From Paracoccaceae bacterium (lineage in GTDB: Bacteria; Pseudomonadota; Alphaproteobacteria; Rhodobacterales; Rhodobacteraceae), in NCBI GenBank assembly GCA_024304985.1, contig JAMWZC010000003.1:479624-543623 (forward strand): DNA of 64,000 nt, in the 5' to 3' direction. The position numbers and the translations under genes are program-made. Every line of letters starts with the position of its first letter. Position 1 is the stretch's first letter. The notes beneath the pieces are model-generated. The model was given only the letters and a program-made list of their open reading frames with translations, was not told the DNA's origin and ran no database searches. Positions 1-8,620 of this stretch are shown here, in pieces.

Positions 1-1909
1 GCCCTTCCCAGCCGGTGCCGAAGCCATTGCCCAGCATCATCTGGTTCGTCAGACCTTCCAGACCGATGGGTGTCCAGATGGCGGGTCCGTGCAGGTGCCA
101 GGGGATAGAGATCTCGTCCACGGTTGCGCCCAGACGGCGGAACATCTCGGCCCCGGCGCGGACTTTCGCGTCCACGTCGGCCTCGGACGAGGCATGGCCG
201 AAACCTTCCTTGACGACCCCGATCCTGAGGCCCGAAACGCCCCGGTTCACGGCGGCGGTGTATTTGTCGGTGACGACGTCATATTGGCGCGGATCAAGCC
301 CGTCGGCCCCGGCGATGACTTCCAGCATCAGGGCGTTGTCCATGACGGTCTGAGTCATCGGCCCGGCATGGTCGATGGTGTTCTCGATCGGCATGATGCC
401 GGAATAGGGCACAAGGCCGTGGGTCGGCTTCATGCCGTATACGCCGCAGAAGGACGCAGGCATGCGGATCGAGCCGCCCTGATCGCCGCCAATGGCCATG
501 TCCACCAGCCCGGCCCCGACCAGCGCGCCGGAGCCGGAGGATGACCCCCCGGCCGAGTATCCGTGCTTGTGCGGGTTGTGCACCGCGCCCGTGGCGTTGG
601 TATGGCTGCCGCCGGAGAGGCAGAAATATTCGCAATGCGCCTTGCCCACGATGGTGGCACCTGCGTCCAGAAGCCGGGTGACGATGGTGGCGTCCAGATC
701 GGGGGTGTAGCCCTTGAGCGTGGCTGCCCCGTTCATCATCGGCACGCCCGCAAGGCAGACGTTATCCTTGAGCGCGATGGTCCGCCCCAGCAAGGGCCCG
801 CGCGGCGCGCCCTTGATCTCGGTCTTCACATACCACGCGTTCATCGGGTTTTCATCGGCCGTGGGCCGATAGCCGGAGGTGCGGGGATAGAGCACCGGGG
901 GCAGGTAATCGGGCAGCGCATCGACAATGTCATAGGCATCAAGCGTGCCCTGCATCACGTCCAGAAACTCCTGCACGCGGGCATCCGACATATGCATACC
1001 CAGTTCCTCGACGATGGTTTTCATCTGGGCATGGGTGGGGCGCTGGACGGTCATGTAGGACATCCTTTCTTGCAACGGGGCCGGGGCGGCGGACCGTGTC
1101 GTCTGTGTCTTGGCCTGTGTCGCGGCGTGTTGGGGCGTTGCGGCAGGTTTGGCCGCGCCTAGGGGTTTGGGCGCGGGTTTGGCCGCCTTGCCGCCGCTGG
1201 CACCGAAGCCGGTGAATTCCTCGATCAGGGCGGGATCGGCGGCCTCGGACCCTGCCACCTCGCCCATGATGCGGCCCTTCTGGATCAGCAGGACGCGGTC
1301 CGACAGGGCGGTGATGAAATCAAGGCTTTGTTCGACCAGAATGATGCTGAGGCCATCGCGGCGGTTCAACTCTTTCAGAAGGTCGATGATCTCGTCATTG
1401 ATCGAGGGCTGGATGCCTTCGGTCGGCTCGTCCAGCAGGATCAAATCGGGTTCCGAGATCAGGCAGCGGGCGAGGGCCAGCAATTGCTGCTCGCCGCCAG
1501 AGAGCGCGCCGCCGTCGCGGTCCAGCAGACGGACAAGGCGGGGGAAATCGGCCAGCACGCGGTCAATCGCGCTGTCTTCGTCCATGTCATGGGCGGCAAC
1601 GCCCATGCGCAGGTTGTCGCGGACGCTGAGGTTGGGGAAAATCCCCCGCCCCTGCGGCACATAACCGATGCCAAGCTGGGCACGCCCGGATGATCGCATC
1701 CGCACCATGTCCTGCCCGTCAAAGACCATGCTGCCGCCCGTGGTCGGGATGATCCCCATCAGGGTTTTCAGCAACGTGGATTTGCCCATGCCGTTATGGC
1801 CCAGAACACCGAGGATTTCCCCTTCGTTCACGGTCAGGTCGATCCCGTGCAGGACCGGGACGCGGCCATAGCCGGCGCGCAGGCCCGAAACTTTCAGAAG
1901 CGTGCTCAT
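1..1909 (-). CDS. ABC transporter ATP-binding protein (LivF/UrtE type) fused to an amidase-signature hydrolase, partial
   Basis: One open frame runs from the ATG at 1909 to the window edge with no stop. Residues 1-235 are a LivF/UrtE-type ATPase: Walker A GHNGMGKST, signature LSGGEQQ, Walker B LILLDEP, H-loop EQSL. Residues about 237-282 are an Ala/Pro/Lys/Thr-rich linker. From residue 286 an amidase-signature domain follows, with the Lys of ALKDN, the Ser-rich GGSSSGSG stretch and the GGSIRMP nucleophile region that form the Ser-cisSer-Lys triad of this family. The C-terminus lies outside the window. The ATG overlaps the stop of the upstream ATPase gene (ATGA), so this is the last visible gene of the transporter operon. 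I infer uptake and hydrolysis of an amide. The amidase could also be made separately from an internal start at 1054. The frame continuity was read codon by codon; the substrate is unknown. Confidence 0.8.
   Translation of the reverse strand, partial: MSTLLKVSGLRAGYGRVPVLHGIDLTVNEGEILGVLGHNGMGKSTLLKTLMGIIPTTGGSMVFDGQDMVRMRSSGRAQLGIGYVPQGRGIFPNLSVRDNLRMGVAAHDMDEDSAIDRVLADFPRLVRLLDRDGGALSGGEQQLLALARCLISEPDLILLDEPTEGIQPSINDEIIDLLKELNRRDGLSIILVEQSLDFITALSDRVLLIQKGRIMGEVAGSEAADPALIEEFTGFGASGGKAAKPAPKPLGAAKPAATPQHAATQAKTQTTRSAAPAPLQERMSYMTVQRPTHAQMKTIVEELGMHMSDARVQEFLDVMQGTLDAYDIVDALPDYLPPVLYPRTSGYRPTADENPMNAWYVKTEIKGAPRGPLLGRTIALKDNVCLAGVPMMNGAATLKGYTPDLDATIVTRLLDAGATIVGKAHCEYFCLSGGSHTNATGAVHNPHKHGYSAGGSSSGSGALVGAGLVDMAIGGDQGGSIRMPASFCGVYGMKPTHGLVPYSGIMPIENTIDHAGPMTQTVMDNALMLEVIAGADGLDPRQYDVVTDKYTAAVNRGVSGLRIGVVKEGFGHASSEADVDAKVRAGAEMFRRLGATVDEISIPWHLHGPAIWTPIGLEGLTNQMMLGNGFGTGWEG
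1052..1069 (-). promoter_or_regulatory. Possible internal ribosome binding site and start for the amidase domain
   Basis: On the minus strand a GAAAGG stretch (1064-1069) lies nine bases before an in-frame ATG (1052-1054). A second ATG (1061-1063) directly follows the GG. This arrangement would allow a free amidase to be translated in addition to the fused product. The frame is open on both sides, so the site is not needed to explain the gene. Confidence 0.4.
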
Positions 1910-2634
1910 GCCCGATGCCCCAGATAGACTTCGCGCGCGCGCTTGTCCGCCGAAATGGCGTCCATCGTATCCTCCATCAGGATGCCGCCTTCATGAAACA
2001 GCGTGACCGTGCGCGAGATCATGCGGATGAACTGCATGTCATGCTCCACCACGATCAGGGCCGATGTCTTGTTGATCTCTTCGATCAGCTCGGCAGTGCG
2101 GAAGGTTTCTTCATGCGTCATGCCGGCGGCGGGTTCATCCAGCAGCACCAGCCATGGCTCGGCCGCCACCACCATGCCCAGTTCGACCCATTGGCGCTGC
2201 CCATGGGCCAGACGACCCAGTTGCATCCGGCGGATATCGCCCAGACGCAGCCGTTCGATCGTCTCGGCGGTCATGCTGCGGGCGCGGCGGTCGTCATGCC
2301 AGCGGCGGGCGGAGATCCAGATGTTTTCCTCGGCGGTGAGGCCGTCGAAGACATTGGGCACCTGCGTCTTGATACCGACGCCAAGGCTGGCCACCTCGAA
2401 GGGTTCGGCCCCGGTCATGTCCTGCCCGCGGATCTTGACCTCGCCCGCGGAGGGGCGCAGCTGTCCGGTCAGGCATTTGAAGAAGGTGGATTTGCCTGCA
2501 CCGTTCGGCCCGATCAGGCAGCGCAATTCGCGGTCGAACAGGGTGAAATCGACCTGATCCACAGCGCGGACGCCGCCGAAGTGCATACAGAGGCCACGGG
2601 TTTCGACGACCACTTCACCGCGTTGACGTGTCAT
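1906..2634 (-). CDS. Branched-chain amino acid/urea-type ABC transporter ATP-binding protein (LivG/UrtD type)
   Basis: A 242-residue cytoplasmic ATPase that powers import together with the second ATPase encoded downstream. Walker A is GPNGAGKST near residue 42, the signature is the degenerate LAHGQRQ, Walker B is LVLLDEPAAG and the switch histidine sits in VEHDM. The LAHGQ form and the AAGMTHEET stretch resemble UrtD more than a classical LivG. The gene overlaps the permease upstream by four bases (2631-2634) and the downstream fusion gene by four (1906-1909), so the operon is tightly coupled. Family assignment is firm; the imported solute (urea, short amide or another) is inferred from the amidase partner. 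Confidence 0.9.
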   Translation of the reverse strand: MTRQRGEVVVETRGLCMHFGGVRAVDQVDFTLFDRELRCLIGPNGAGKSTFFKCLTGQLRPSAGEVKIRGQDMTGAEPFEVASLGVGIKTQVPNVFDGLTAEENIWISARRWHDDRRARSMTAETIERLRLGDIRRMQLGRLAHGQRQWVELGMVVAAEPWLVLLDEPAAGMTHEETFRTAELIEEINKTSALIVVEHDMQFIRMISRTVTLFHEGGILMEDTMDAISADKRAREVYLGHRA

Positions 2635-3674
2635 TCTGTTCCCTCCGCCCGTGCGCCACGGCGGCGGCGTGTGCGCGTGGGGGCCTTTTTGCGCCTTGCA
2701 TTGACCCAGTCGATGATCGTCGGAGCGACGCCCTTGGGCACCAGGAGCACGAAGACGATCAGGATCACGCCCAGCACAAGGTTGTTGTTCAGCACGCTTT
2801 GCCCGCCGAGGGCCGAGGTCAGGTAGAACAGCGCGAAGGTGGCCCCGATGGGGCCGATCAGCGTGCCGCGCCCGCCCACGATCACCCAGATGATCGTCAG
2901 CGCGGCGTTATAGAGGCTGAACACATCCGGCGTGATGCGCCCTACCCCGTTGCAGAACAGAACCCCGCCGATGGCCGCGATCCCTGCGCCGATGGTGAAG
3001 ATGCCCAGTTTGTACAGGCGCGTGTCATAGCCCAAGAGTTCGGCGCGCAGCTCATTCTCGCGGATGGCGACGCAGACGCGGCCGAATTTGGTGTTCACCA
3101 GCCAGCCCACGAAGACATAGCACAGGATCAGGGCGGCCATGGCGACGTAGAACACATGTTCCGGGAACAGGAAGGCGGTGGGGTTCCACGGCAGGTTGAT
3201 GGGCGGCGATGACACGCCGTTGAAGCCGCCCAGAAGCGCGTTGCCGATCTTGTATTCCGGCCCCGAGGTGCGCCGGATCAGCGAGAAGAAGATCAGCGTG
3301 ACCGTCAGGGTGATGACGCCCAGATAGACATCCGACACCCGGCCATAGAAGATGAAATAGCCCAAGGCGGCGGCAAAGGCCGATGTGACCAGGACCGCCA
3401 CAAGGATCGCCCATGTCGAGCCGCCGAAGTTGATGGCCGAGATCGTATAGGCGTAGGCCCCAAGGCCAAAGAACGCGACCTGTCCGAAGCACAGGATGCC
3501 GCCATAGCCCCAGATCAGTGCAAGGCTGAGCGCCAGCACCGCCAGTGCGATGGCCGTGGTCAGGTTGATGATGGTGAAGAGTTGCAGCACCTGTGGGGCG
3601 GCAAACATGAACACCACGCCTAGCAGGGCATAGAAGAAGGTCGGGCGCATCTGGCGCAACATGCCGCTGTTCAT
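2631..3674 (-). CDS. Branched-chain amino acid/urea-type ABC transporter permease (LivM/UrtC type)
   Basis: A 347-residue inner-membrane permease. Several hydrophobic helices are visible, and the conserved LivM-type segment ALIWGYGGILCFGQVAFFG lies around residues 52-70. A GGRGTLIGPIGA loop precedes the last helices, which is the coupling region for the ATPases. The C-terminus is strongly basic (RRKKAPTRTRRRRG). Four-base overlaps on both sides tie it to the other permease and to the UrtD-like ATPase. It forms the heterodimeric channel with the permease encoded just upstream. Confidence 0.9.
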   Translation of the reverse strand: MNSGMLRQMRPTFFYALLGVVFMFAAPQVLQLFTIINLTTAIALAVLALSLALIWGYGGILCFGQVAFFGLGAYAYTISAINFGGSTWAILVAVLVTSAFAAALGYFIFYGRVSDVYLGVITLTVTLIFFSLIRRTSGPEYKIGNALLGGFNGVSSPPINLPWNPTAFLFPEHVFYVAMAALILCYVFVGWLVNTKFGRVCVAIRENELRAELLGYDTRLYKLGIFTIGAGIAAIGGVLFCNGVGRITPDVFSLYNAALTIIWVIVGGRGTLIGPIGATFALFYLTSALGGQSVLNNNLVLGVILIVFVLLVPKGVAPTIIDWVNARRKKAPTRTRRRRGARAEGTE

Positions 3675-4540
3675 AGCGATTTCCGGAAGAAGCGGCCCGT
3701 GATCCCGCGCGGCATCAGGCGCAAGAGGATGATGGCGGCCAGAAGAAGCGCGATCTCGCCGAAAGTCGATCCCGCGATGAAGGAGAATATGCCGTTGATC
3801 CCGCCCAGCAGGACCGATCCGGCCGTGGTGCCCGCAAGGATCGCCGATCCGCCCGAGATCACGGTGATGAAAGCCTTGGCGATATAGGTGGCGCCGATGG
3901 TGGGCAGAACGCCTGTCATGGGGGCCAGCAAGCCGCCCGCAAGGCCCGACACGGCCGCGCCCAGCCCGAAGGTGATCATGTAGATGCGGCTGGTGGAGAC
4001 GCCCAAGGATGAGGCCATTTCCGCGTTCTGCATGGTGCCGCGCGCCAGCAGCCCCAGCTTGGTAAAGCGCAGCGTCAGCCAGACGGCGATCAGCAGGACG
4101 ATGGTGATCAGGATCAGGAACAGCTCATATCCCGACGCCGAATAGGTGCCGATCTGGATCGCGCCCAAGGGCGGGGCCACGGTTGTGGCCGTCGAGGCCC
4201 CGAAGATCGACGTCACGATCCCCACCAGCAGCAAGGACAGCCCCCATGTGGCCAGAAGCGTGTCCACCATCCGCCCATAGAGCCAGCGGATCAGCAGGCG
4301 TTCCACGATCACGCCGATGATCCCCACGACCAGGGGGGCAAGGATCAGCATGGCGACCCAGATGTTCACGCCCGCATTGGTGGCCACCACGACCGTATAG
4401 CCGCCCAGCATCAGGAATTCGCCATGCGCAAGGTTGATCACCCGCATCATGCCGAAGATGATCGCAAGGCCAAGGCTGATCAGGGCCAGGTTCGCGATGA
4501 CATAGGCCAGTTGCAGGCCGATCGCAGCCACGAGATCCAA
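3671..4540 (-). CDS. Branched-chain amino acid/urea-type ABC transporter permease (LivH/UrtB type)
   Basis: A 289-residue inner-membrane permease with the family signature GMMRVINLAHGEFLMLGGY near residues 30-48 and about eight hydrophobic segments. Length matches LivH/UrtB. The stop overlaps the next permease start by four bases. It lies 80 bases downstream of the binding-protein gene, and the gap contains a strong hairpin (4568-4592), so less permease than binding protein would be expected. Confidence 0.9.
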   Translation of the reverse strand: MDLVAAIGLQLAYVIANLALISLGLAIIFGMMRVINLAHGEFLMLGGYTVVVATNAGVNIWVAMLILAPLVVGIIGVIVERLLIRWLYGRMVDTLLATWGLSLLLVGIVTSIFGASTATTVAPPLGAIQIGTYSASGYELFLILITIVLLIAVWLTLRFTKLGLLARGTMQNAEMASSLGVSTSRIYMITFGLGAAVSGLAGGLLAPMTGVLPTIGATYIAKAFITVISGGSAILAGTTAGSVLLGGINGIFSFIAGSTFGEIALLLAAIILLRLMPRGITGRFFRKSL

Positions 4541-4567
4541 GGGGCTCTCCGTTCCGGTTCAGGGTTG

Positions 4568-4592
4568 CGCCGGGGCCATGGGGACCCCGGCG
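4568..4592 (-). terminator. Intercistronic stem-loop between binding protein and permeases
   Basis: Perfect 8-bp arms CGCCGGGG (4568-4575) and CCCCGGCG (4585-4592) with a 9-base loop, and no following T-run on the minus strand. Such hairpins between a binding-protein gene and its permeases commonly stabilise upstream mRNA or partly terminate transcription; the role here is inferred. Confidence 0.5.
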
Positions 4593-4620
4593 ACAGGGTC
4601 AGGTCAGCAGCGGGTCGGGA

Positions 4621-5868
4621 TCACTTGATCCCGGCGGCGGCCAGACCGTTTTCGAAGTAGAAGGTCGAAAGGGTCGGATTGGCGTTCAGGTCGCAGACAA
4701 GCTGCGTATCCGCCGGAGGCTGCGCCTCGTAGCTTTCGACGATGTTGAACTCCTGATCCTGCAATTCGCCCAGCACGACGTTCTGGATCGCGTGGTTGGT
4801 CTGCGGGTCGATGGTGATGGGGCCCGAGGGGCCGTTATAGGTCAGGCCCGACTTGAGCGCCGCCGTCACTTCGGCATGCTCGACGCTGCCAGCCAGTTTG
4901 ACAGCCTCGGCCCAGAGCATCGCCCCCTCGTATGAGCGCACGGTCAGCTCGTTCATCGTGGCGCGGTTGGCCCCGAACTTGGCATCCATGCGGGCGAGGA
5001 AAGCCTCGTTCTCGGCGTTCTTCACACCCTCGAAGTAGGAGTAGGCGGCCAGCAGACCGTTGCCCTCTTCGGCGGAGATCAGCTTGTGTTCGTTCCCGAT
5101 GCCGAAGGTCGTGGAGGCAATCGGGATTTCCTTGTTCATGCCTGCCGCCGCATATTGGCGGTAGAAGGACACATGCGCGCCGCCCACGAGGCCCGAGAAC
5201 ACGAGATCCGGCTTGGCCTGCTGGATCTTGTTGATGGTCGGGCCGAAGTTGGTGACGTCGAGCGGGAAGAATTCGATGGCCAGAGTCTCGCCGCCGTTTT
5301 CCTTGACGAAGCGTTCCACCCACTGGGCGATGATCTGGCCATAGTTGTAATCGGCCGCGATGATATAGGCCTTCTTGCCCCATTTGTTCATCGCGTAAGG
5401 CACGACCTTGGCCACGGTCTGTGCGGGTGTGGAGCCGGTGCAGACGTTGTTGAAGTCGCACACACCGCCTTCATACTGGGTGTTGTAGAAATAGAGCGTC
5501 TTGAAGCGGGCGAGCGTCGGCCGGATGGCTTCGCGGCTGGCCGAGGTGATGCCGCCATGCACGGTTGCGGCGCGGTCGCCTGCGGCGGCTTGGGTGGCGT
5601 ATTGGGTGTAGAACTGGATGGTGGACTGCGCGTCATACATCTTCAGTTCCACCTCCTTGCCCAGAAGGCCGCCGGCGGCGTTGATGTCGTCGATGGCAAG
5701 GCTGGTGGCATCAGCCATTGCGGTGCCGTAGATATCAAGGCCCCCCGACAGGTCGAGGATCGAGGCGAAGATGATCTTGTCGCTGCCCTGCGCCCGCCCG
5801 ATGATCGGGGCGGAAGACAGTGCCAGCGCGGAAGATCCGGCCAGAAAACTTCTACGCGAAAAAGTCAT
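4621..5868 (-). CDS. Tat-exported ABC transporter substrate-binding protein (amide/urea binding type)
   Basis: A 415-residue periplasmic solute receptor of the Peripla_BP_6 family. The start at 5868 is preceded by GGAGAG and gives a twin-arginine leader, MTFSRRSFLAGSSALALSS, ending near GRAQG; a longer frame to 5919 adds no signal. The mature part opens with FASILDLSGGLDIYG and contains VHGGITSASREAIRP and SGLVGGAH, typical of urea/amide-binding UrtA and FmdD-like proteins rather than leucine receptors. It is first in the operon 5868 to 1. I infer that it binds short amides, urea or a related compound, given the amidase at the operon end. Confidence 0.88.
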   Translation of the reverse strand: MTFSRRSFLAGSSALALSSAPIIGRAQGSDKIIFASILDLSGGLDIYGTAMADATSLAIDDINAAGGLLGKEVELKMYDAQSTIQFYTQYATQAAAGDRAATVHGGITSASREAIRPTLARFKTLYFYNTQYEGGVCDFNNVCTGSTPAQTVAKVVPYAMNKWGKKAYIIAADYNYGQIIAQWVERFVKENGGETLAIEFFPLDVTNFGPTINKIQQAKPDLVFSGLVGGAHVSFYRQYAAAGMNKEIPIASTTFGIGNEHKLISAEEGNGLLAAYSYFEGVKNAENEAFLARMDAKFGANRATMNELTVRSYEGAMLWAEAVKLAGSVEHAEVTAALKSGLTYNGPSGPITIDPQTNHAIQNVVLGELQDQEFNIVESYEAQPPADTQLVCDLNANPTLSTFYFENGLAAAGIK

Positions 5869-5925
5869 GTCAGTCTCTCCTGTTGGGTTGTGACCTTTGC
5901 GGTGCCCTTGCGGGGCCAAGCCGCA

Positions 5926-7560
5926 TCAGTCCTTGGATTCGGACGTTTTGCCGTCCGTTTTCTTGGAACGGGATGCGCTGCTGCGGCGGTCCAGTTGTTC
6001 GGTCACGCCGCGCACGCCATCGCCGATATTCATGCCTACTTCCTCGCCCAGCCGCTGAACGGCGGGCAGTTGCAAGGCCATGGACAGCACACCATCGACA
6101 AGCTGGTTGACGGTGCCGCCATCATTGGCGGTGCCGCCCTCGCCACCGCTGCCACCTGCCCGGCCCATGCCGGTGATATGGTTGATGCGGATGCTTTCGA
6201 TTTTCTCGGCCGGTTTGAGCATGCGTTCCACCACTTCGGGAAGGGTGCGGATGCGCGCCTCGTCGAGCTTCATGGCCATCAACTCGGTGCTCTGGCTGTT
6301 TTCGGCGATGATGACGGCGCTGCGGCCCTCGGCCTCGGCCAGAAGCTTGGCCTTCTGCGCCTCGGCGCGTTCCAGCATGGCTTTTGCCTCGGCCTCGGCC
6401 ATGGCCAGCAGCGTGCCCACTTCGGACCGGACGCGGGTATCGTCCACCTCGGCCTGCTCGGCGGCACGGATCAGGGCCAGCACCTTTTCGCGGTCGGCGG
6501 CGGCCTGTTCGCGGATGGTGCGGACCTTCTCCTCGGCCTCGGCCCCGGCGGCGGTGGCGGCAATCGCCTCGGCCTCGGCATGGGCTTCCTCGACCCGCTT
6601 GGCGGCAAGGCGCACGGCGTTGTCCGTCCTGGCCAATGCGGTGGCCAGTTCGGCGGCCAGCGTCTGCTCGCGCAGTTCGCGGTCCTTGCTGATCTCGGTC
6701 AGGCGCACTTCGCGTTCGCGGGCGATGCGCGCTGCCTCGCGGCGCTTCTCGGAGGTGGCCTGCTCCTCGGCGGTTTCGGCCATGGAGCGGGAGCGGGCGA
6801 TCTCGATCTCGCGCTGCTGGGTGATCATCGCCTCTTCTTCTTCGCGGCTGATGGTCAGTTTGCGCTTGGTGGCATCCAGCTGGCTTTGGCGGACTGCCAC
6901 TTCGGCATCCGCCTCGATCACGGCGCGCTCTTTCTTGTTCACGGCAATGATTTCAGCCAGGCGGCGCATACCGAGTGCGTTGAAGGCGTTGTTTTCATCC
7001 AGCGCATGGAATGGCGTCTGGTCGATCCGCGTCAGCGAGACGGATTCCAGCAAAAGGCCGTTCTGTGCCAGATTGTCGGTCAGCACGTCCGAGACTTCGC
7101 GCGCATAGCCCGCGCGGTTGTCCTGCAATTCATCCATGGTGTAACGCGCGGCGACGGACAGCATGGCATCGACCAGCTTGCCCTCAAGCGTTTCGGCCAG
7201 ATCGGCAGAGCGGAAGGATTTGCCCGCCAAAGCCTGCGCCGCCGTGGCGACGCCTTCGGCTGTGGCCCGCACACGCACATAGAATTCCGCCCCCACATCG
7301 ACGCGCAGACGATCCTTGGTGATGATGGATTTCGGCCCCAGCCGTTCGATTTCCAGCTTGGTGGTCCGCATGTTCACTTCGGAGACCTTGTGCAGGAAGG
7401 GCAGCGCGATGCAGCCCCCGTCCAGCACGACCCGCTGGCCCCCGGCACCCGTCCGCACGAGACTGACCTCACGCGTGGCTTTGCGGTAATACCTGTTCAG
7501 GAAAAGAATGATCAGAATGACGACGACAAGAAGGATGACCAGACTGACGAACACCGTCAT
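5926..7560 (-). CDS. Flotillin-like SPFH/band 7 membrane protein
   Basis: A 544-residue flotillin-like scaffold. An N-terminal hydrophobic segment (residues 3-21, rich in Val, Leu and Ile) anchors it; an SPFH/band 7 domain follows (about 25-200), then a long Glu/Ala/Arg coiled coil (about 210-470), and a Gly-rich, charged tail ending KTSESKD. Flotillins organise ordered membrane microdomains. The ATG at 7560 has GGGAG eight bases upstream; a GTG at 7569 lies too close to it. It ends 57 bases before the binding-protein gene but probably has its own promoter: the 281-base upstream gap holds a 14-base dyad at 7643-7656. Confidence 0.88.
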   Translation of the reverse strand: MTVFVSLVILLVVVILIILFLNRYYRKATREVSLVRTGAGGQRVVLDGGCIALPFLHKVSEVNMRTTKLEIERLGPKSIITKDRLRVDVGAEFYVRVRATAEGVATAAQALAGKSFRSADLAETLEGKLVDAMLSVAARYTMDELQDNRAGYAREVSDVLTDNLAQNGLLLESVSLTRIDQTPFHALDENNAFNALGMRRLAEIIAVNKKERAVIEADAEVAVRQSQLDATKRKLTISREEEEAMITQQREIEIARSRSMAETAEEQATSEKRREAARIAREREVRLTEISKDRELREQTLAAELATALARTDNAVRLAAKRVEEAHAEAEAIAATAAGAEAEEKVRTIREQAAADREKVLALIRAAEQAEVDDTRVRSEVGTLLAMAEAEAKAMLERAEAQKAKLLAEAEGRSAVIIAENSQSTELMAMKLDEARIRTLPEVVERMLKPAEKIESIRINHITGMGRAGGSGGEGGTANDGGTVNQLVDGVLSMALQLPAVQRLGEEVGMNIGDGVRGVTEQLDRRSSASRSKKTDGKTSESKD

Positions 7561-7642
7561 CGCGCGCACTCCCGTTGAAGCGGCTCCTTCGGTCTGCGTG
7601 ACCGTAGAGCGCTGTTATATCGGCGAACATGTCACCGGATTT

Positions 7643-7656
7643 CGAACAACTGTTCG
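7643..7656. promoter_or_regulatory. Inverted repeat CGAACAACTGTTCG upstream of the flotillin gene
   Basis: Perfect arms CGAAC/GTTCG around four bases, or six-base arms around two. It sits about 85 bases before the flotillin start and nearly 190 bases from the peptidase stop. The pattern equals the Gram-positive LexA box (CGAAC-N4-GTTCG), whereas alphaproteobacterial LexA reads a GTTC direct repeat, so an SOS role is doubtful; an unknown operator is possible. Confidence 0.35.
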
Positions 7657-7841
7657 CTTTTATTGACCCAGCGTAAGCGGTGCTTTGAAATTCTGTCAAT
7701 CACCTTGTGTGAGGGGCTTAAGTCCAGACGGCAAGGATGCGTGATGCCAGTTCGCGGGGCCTTTTTTCACTGCCACGCATTTACGCAACGCCCGGTGGCA
7801 ATGGCACGGATCAGGGCACGTTTTGTATCGCTTGCGGTTGA

Positions 7842-8498
7842 TCAGACCTGCGCGGCAGACCATGCGGTTTCCAGTCCGATGCGCAGCCCGGTGACCATGT
7901 CATCAAGGTGCATCGAGGCGAAATCCGCCCTCTGATGCTGTTCGACCTGCGCGTCATGGGCGATCTGGTCCAGCAGATCAGCCACTTGCGCGGGCAGATA
8001 GGGCAGGTGGATGAAACCTGCCCGCGTTTCGGGGTGATGGAGTGCACAATGATTGAGCACAGTGTAGAGCGTGGCATTGCACAGATAGGTGCCCGCGCTG
8101 CCGGACTGGCGGCATGGCAGGCCGCTGGCGCGAATCGCTGCCTGCATCGCATCGGCGGGCAAGGTGGAGAGATAGCCGTCCGGGCCGCCATCCAGAACGC
8201 GGCCATTCTGTCGATGGCCCATGTTGTCGGGCAGTTCGAACCACGACCAGTTGGCGGCCATGCGTTCGATCCGCAGCATCGCCTCGCCCGGCCAGAGGCC
8301 CAGCGAGACGATCACCTGCGGGCGCAGATCGTCGATCAGTGCGGGCAATTGGCGGCGCATGCCTTGGAAATCGACAGGCAGGACATGACCCCGCACCATT
8401 GCGCCGCCGATGCGGACGCCATCCAGCGCGCGGCTGACCAGTTCCGACGGATTGGCGCTGCGGCCGCCATAGCCCTGAAATCCTGTGACCAGGATCAT
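7842..8498 (-). CDS. Pyroglutamyl-peptidase I-like cysteine peptidase (family C15)
   Basis: A 218-residue cytosolic peptidase that would remove N-terminal pyroglutamate. It starts MILVTGFQGYGG, the family opening. The catalytic elements are visible: Glu in GEAMLRIERMAAN (about residue 72-84), Cys in GTYLCNATLYT (about 140) and His in FIHLPYLP (about 164). Length is normal for C15. It stands alone on the minus strand, 122 bases after the next gene upstream. The triad and length are seen; activity on true pyroglutamyl substrates is inferred because divergent members exist. Confidence 0.85.
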   Translation of the reverse strand: MILVTGFQGYGGRSANPSELVSRALDGVRIGGAMVRGHVLPVDFQGMRRQLPALIDDLRPQVIVSLGLWPGEAMLRIERMAANWSWFELPDNMGHRQNGRVLDGGPDGYLSTLPADAMQAAIRASGLPCRQSGSAGTYLCNATLYTVLNHCALHHPETRAGFIHLPYLPAQVADLLDQIAHDAQVEQHQRADFASMHLDDMVTGLRIGLETAWSAAQV

Positions 8499-8620
8499 GT
8501 CCGAACCCTTCTGCCCCGCGGTGGCCTGCGGCCAACCGATCCCCGGGCAGATTGCCGCTGCGGCGGCGAAAAGTCACCACCGGAAACGCTGGCAGGGTTT
8601 GGCGTATTGACCCGGCCCGA

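Noticed and set aside
5086..7578. Long plus-strand open frame antisense to the binding-protein and flotillin genes
   Set aside because: It is a shadow of GC-rich coding on the opposite strand; its translation has no domain pattern while both minus-strand genes are clear.
7643..7656. SOS (LexA) box
   Set aside because: As a LexA site it would be of the Gram-positive type; alphaproteobacterial LexA binds GTTC-N7-GTTC. Kept only as an unassigned dyad.
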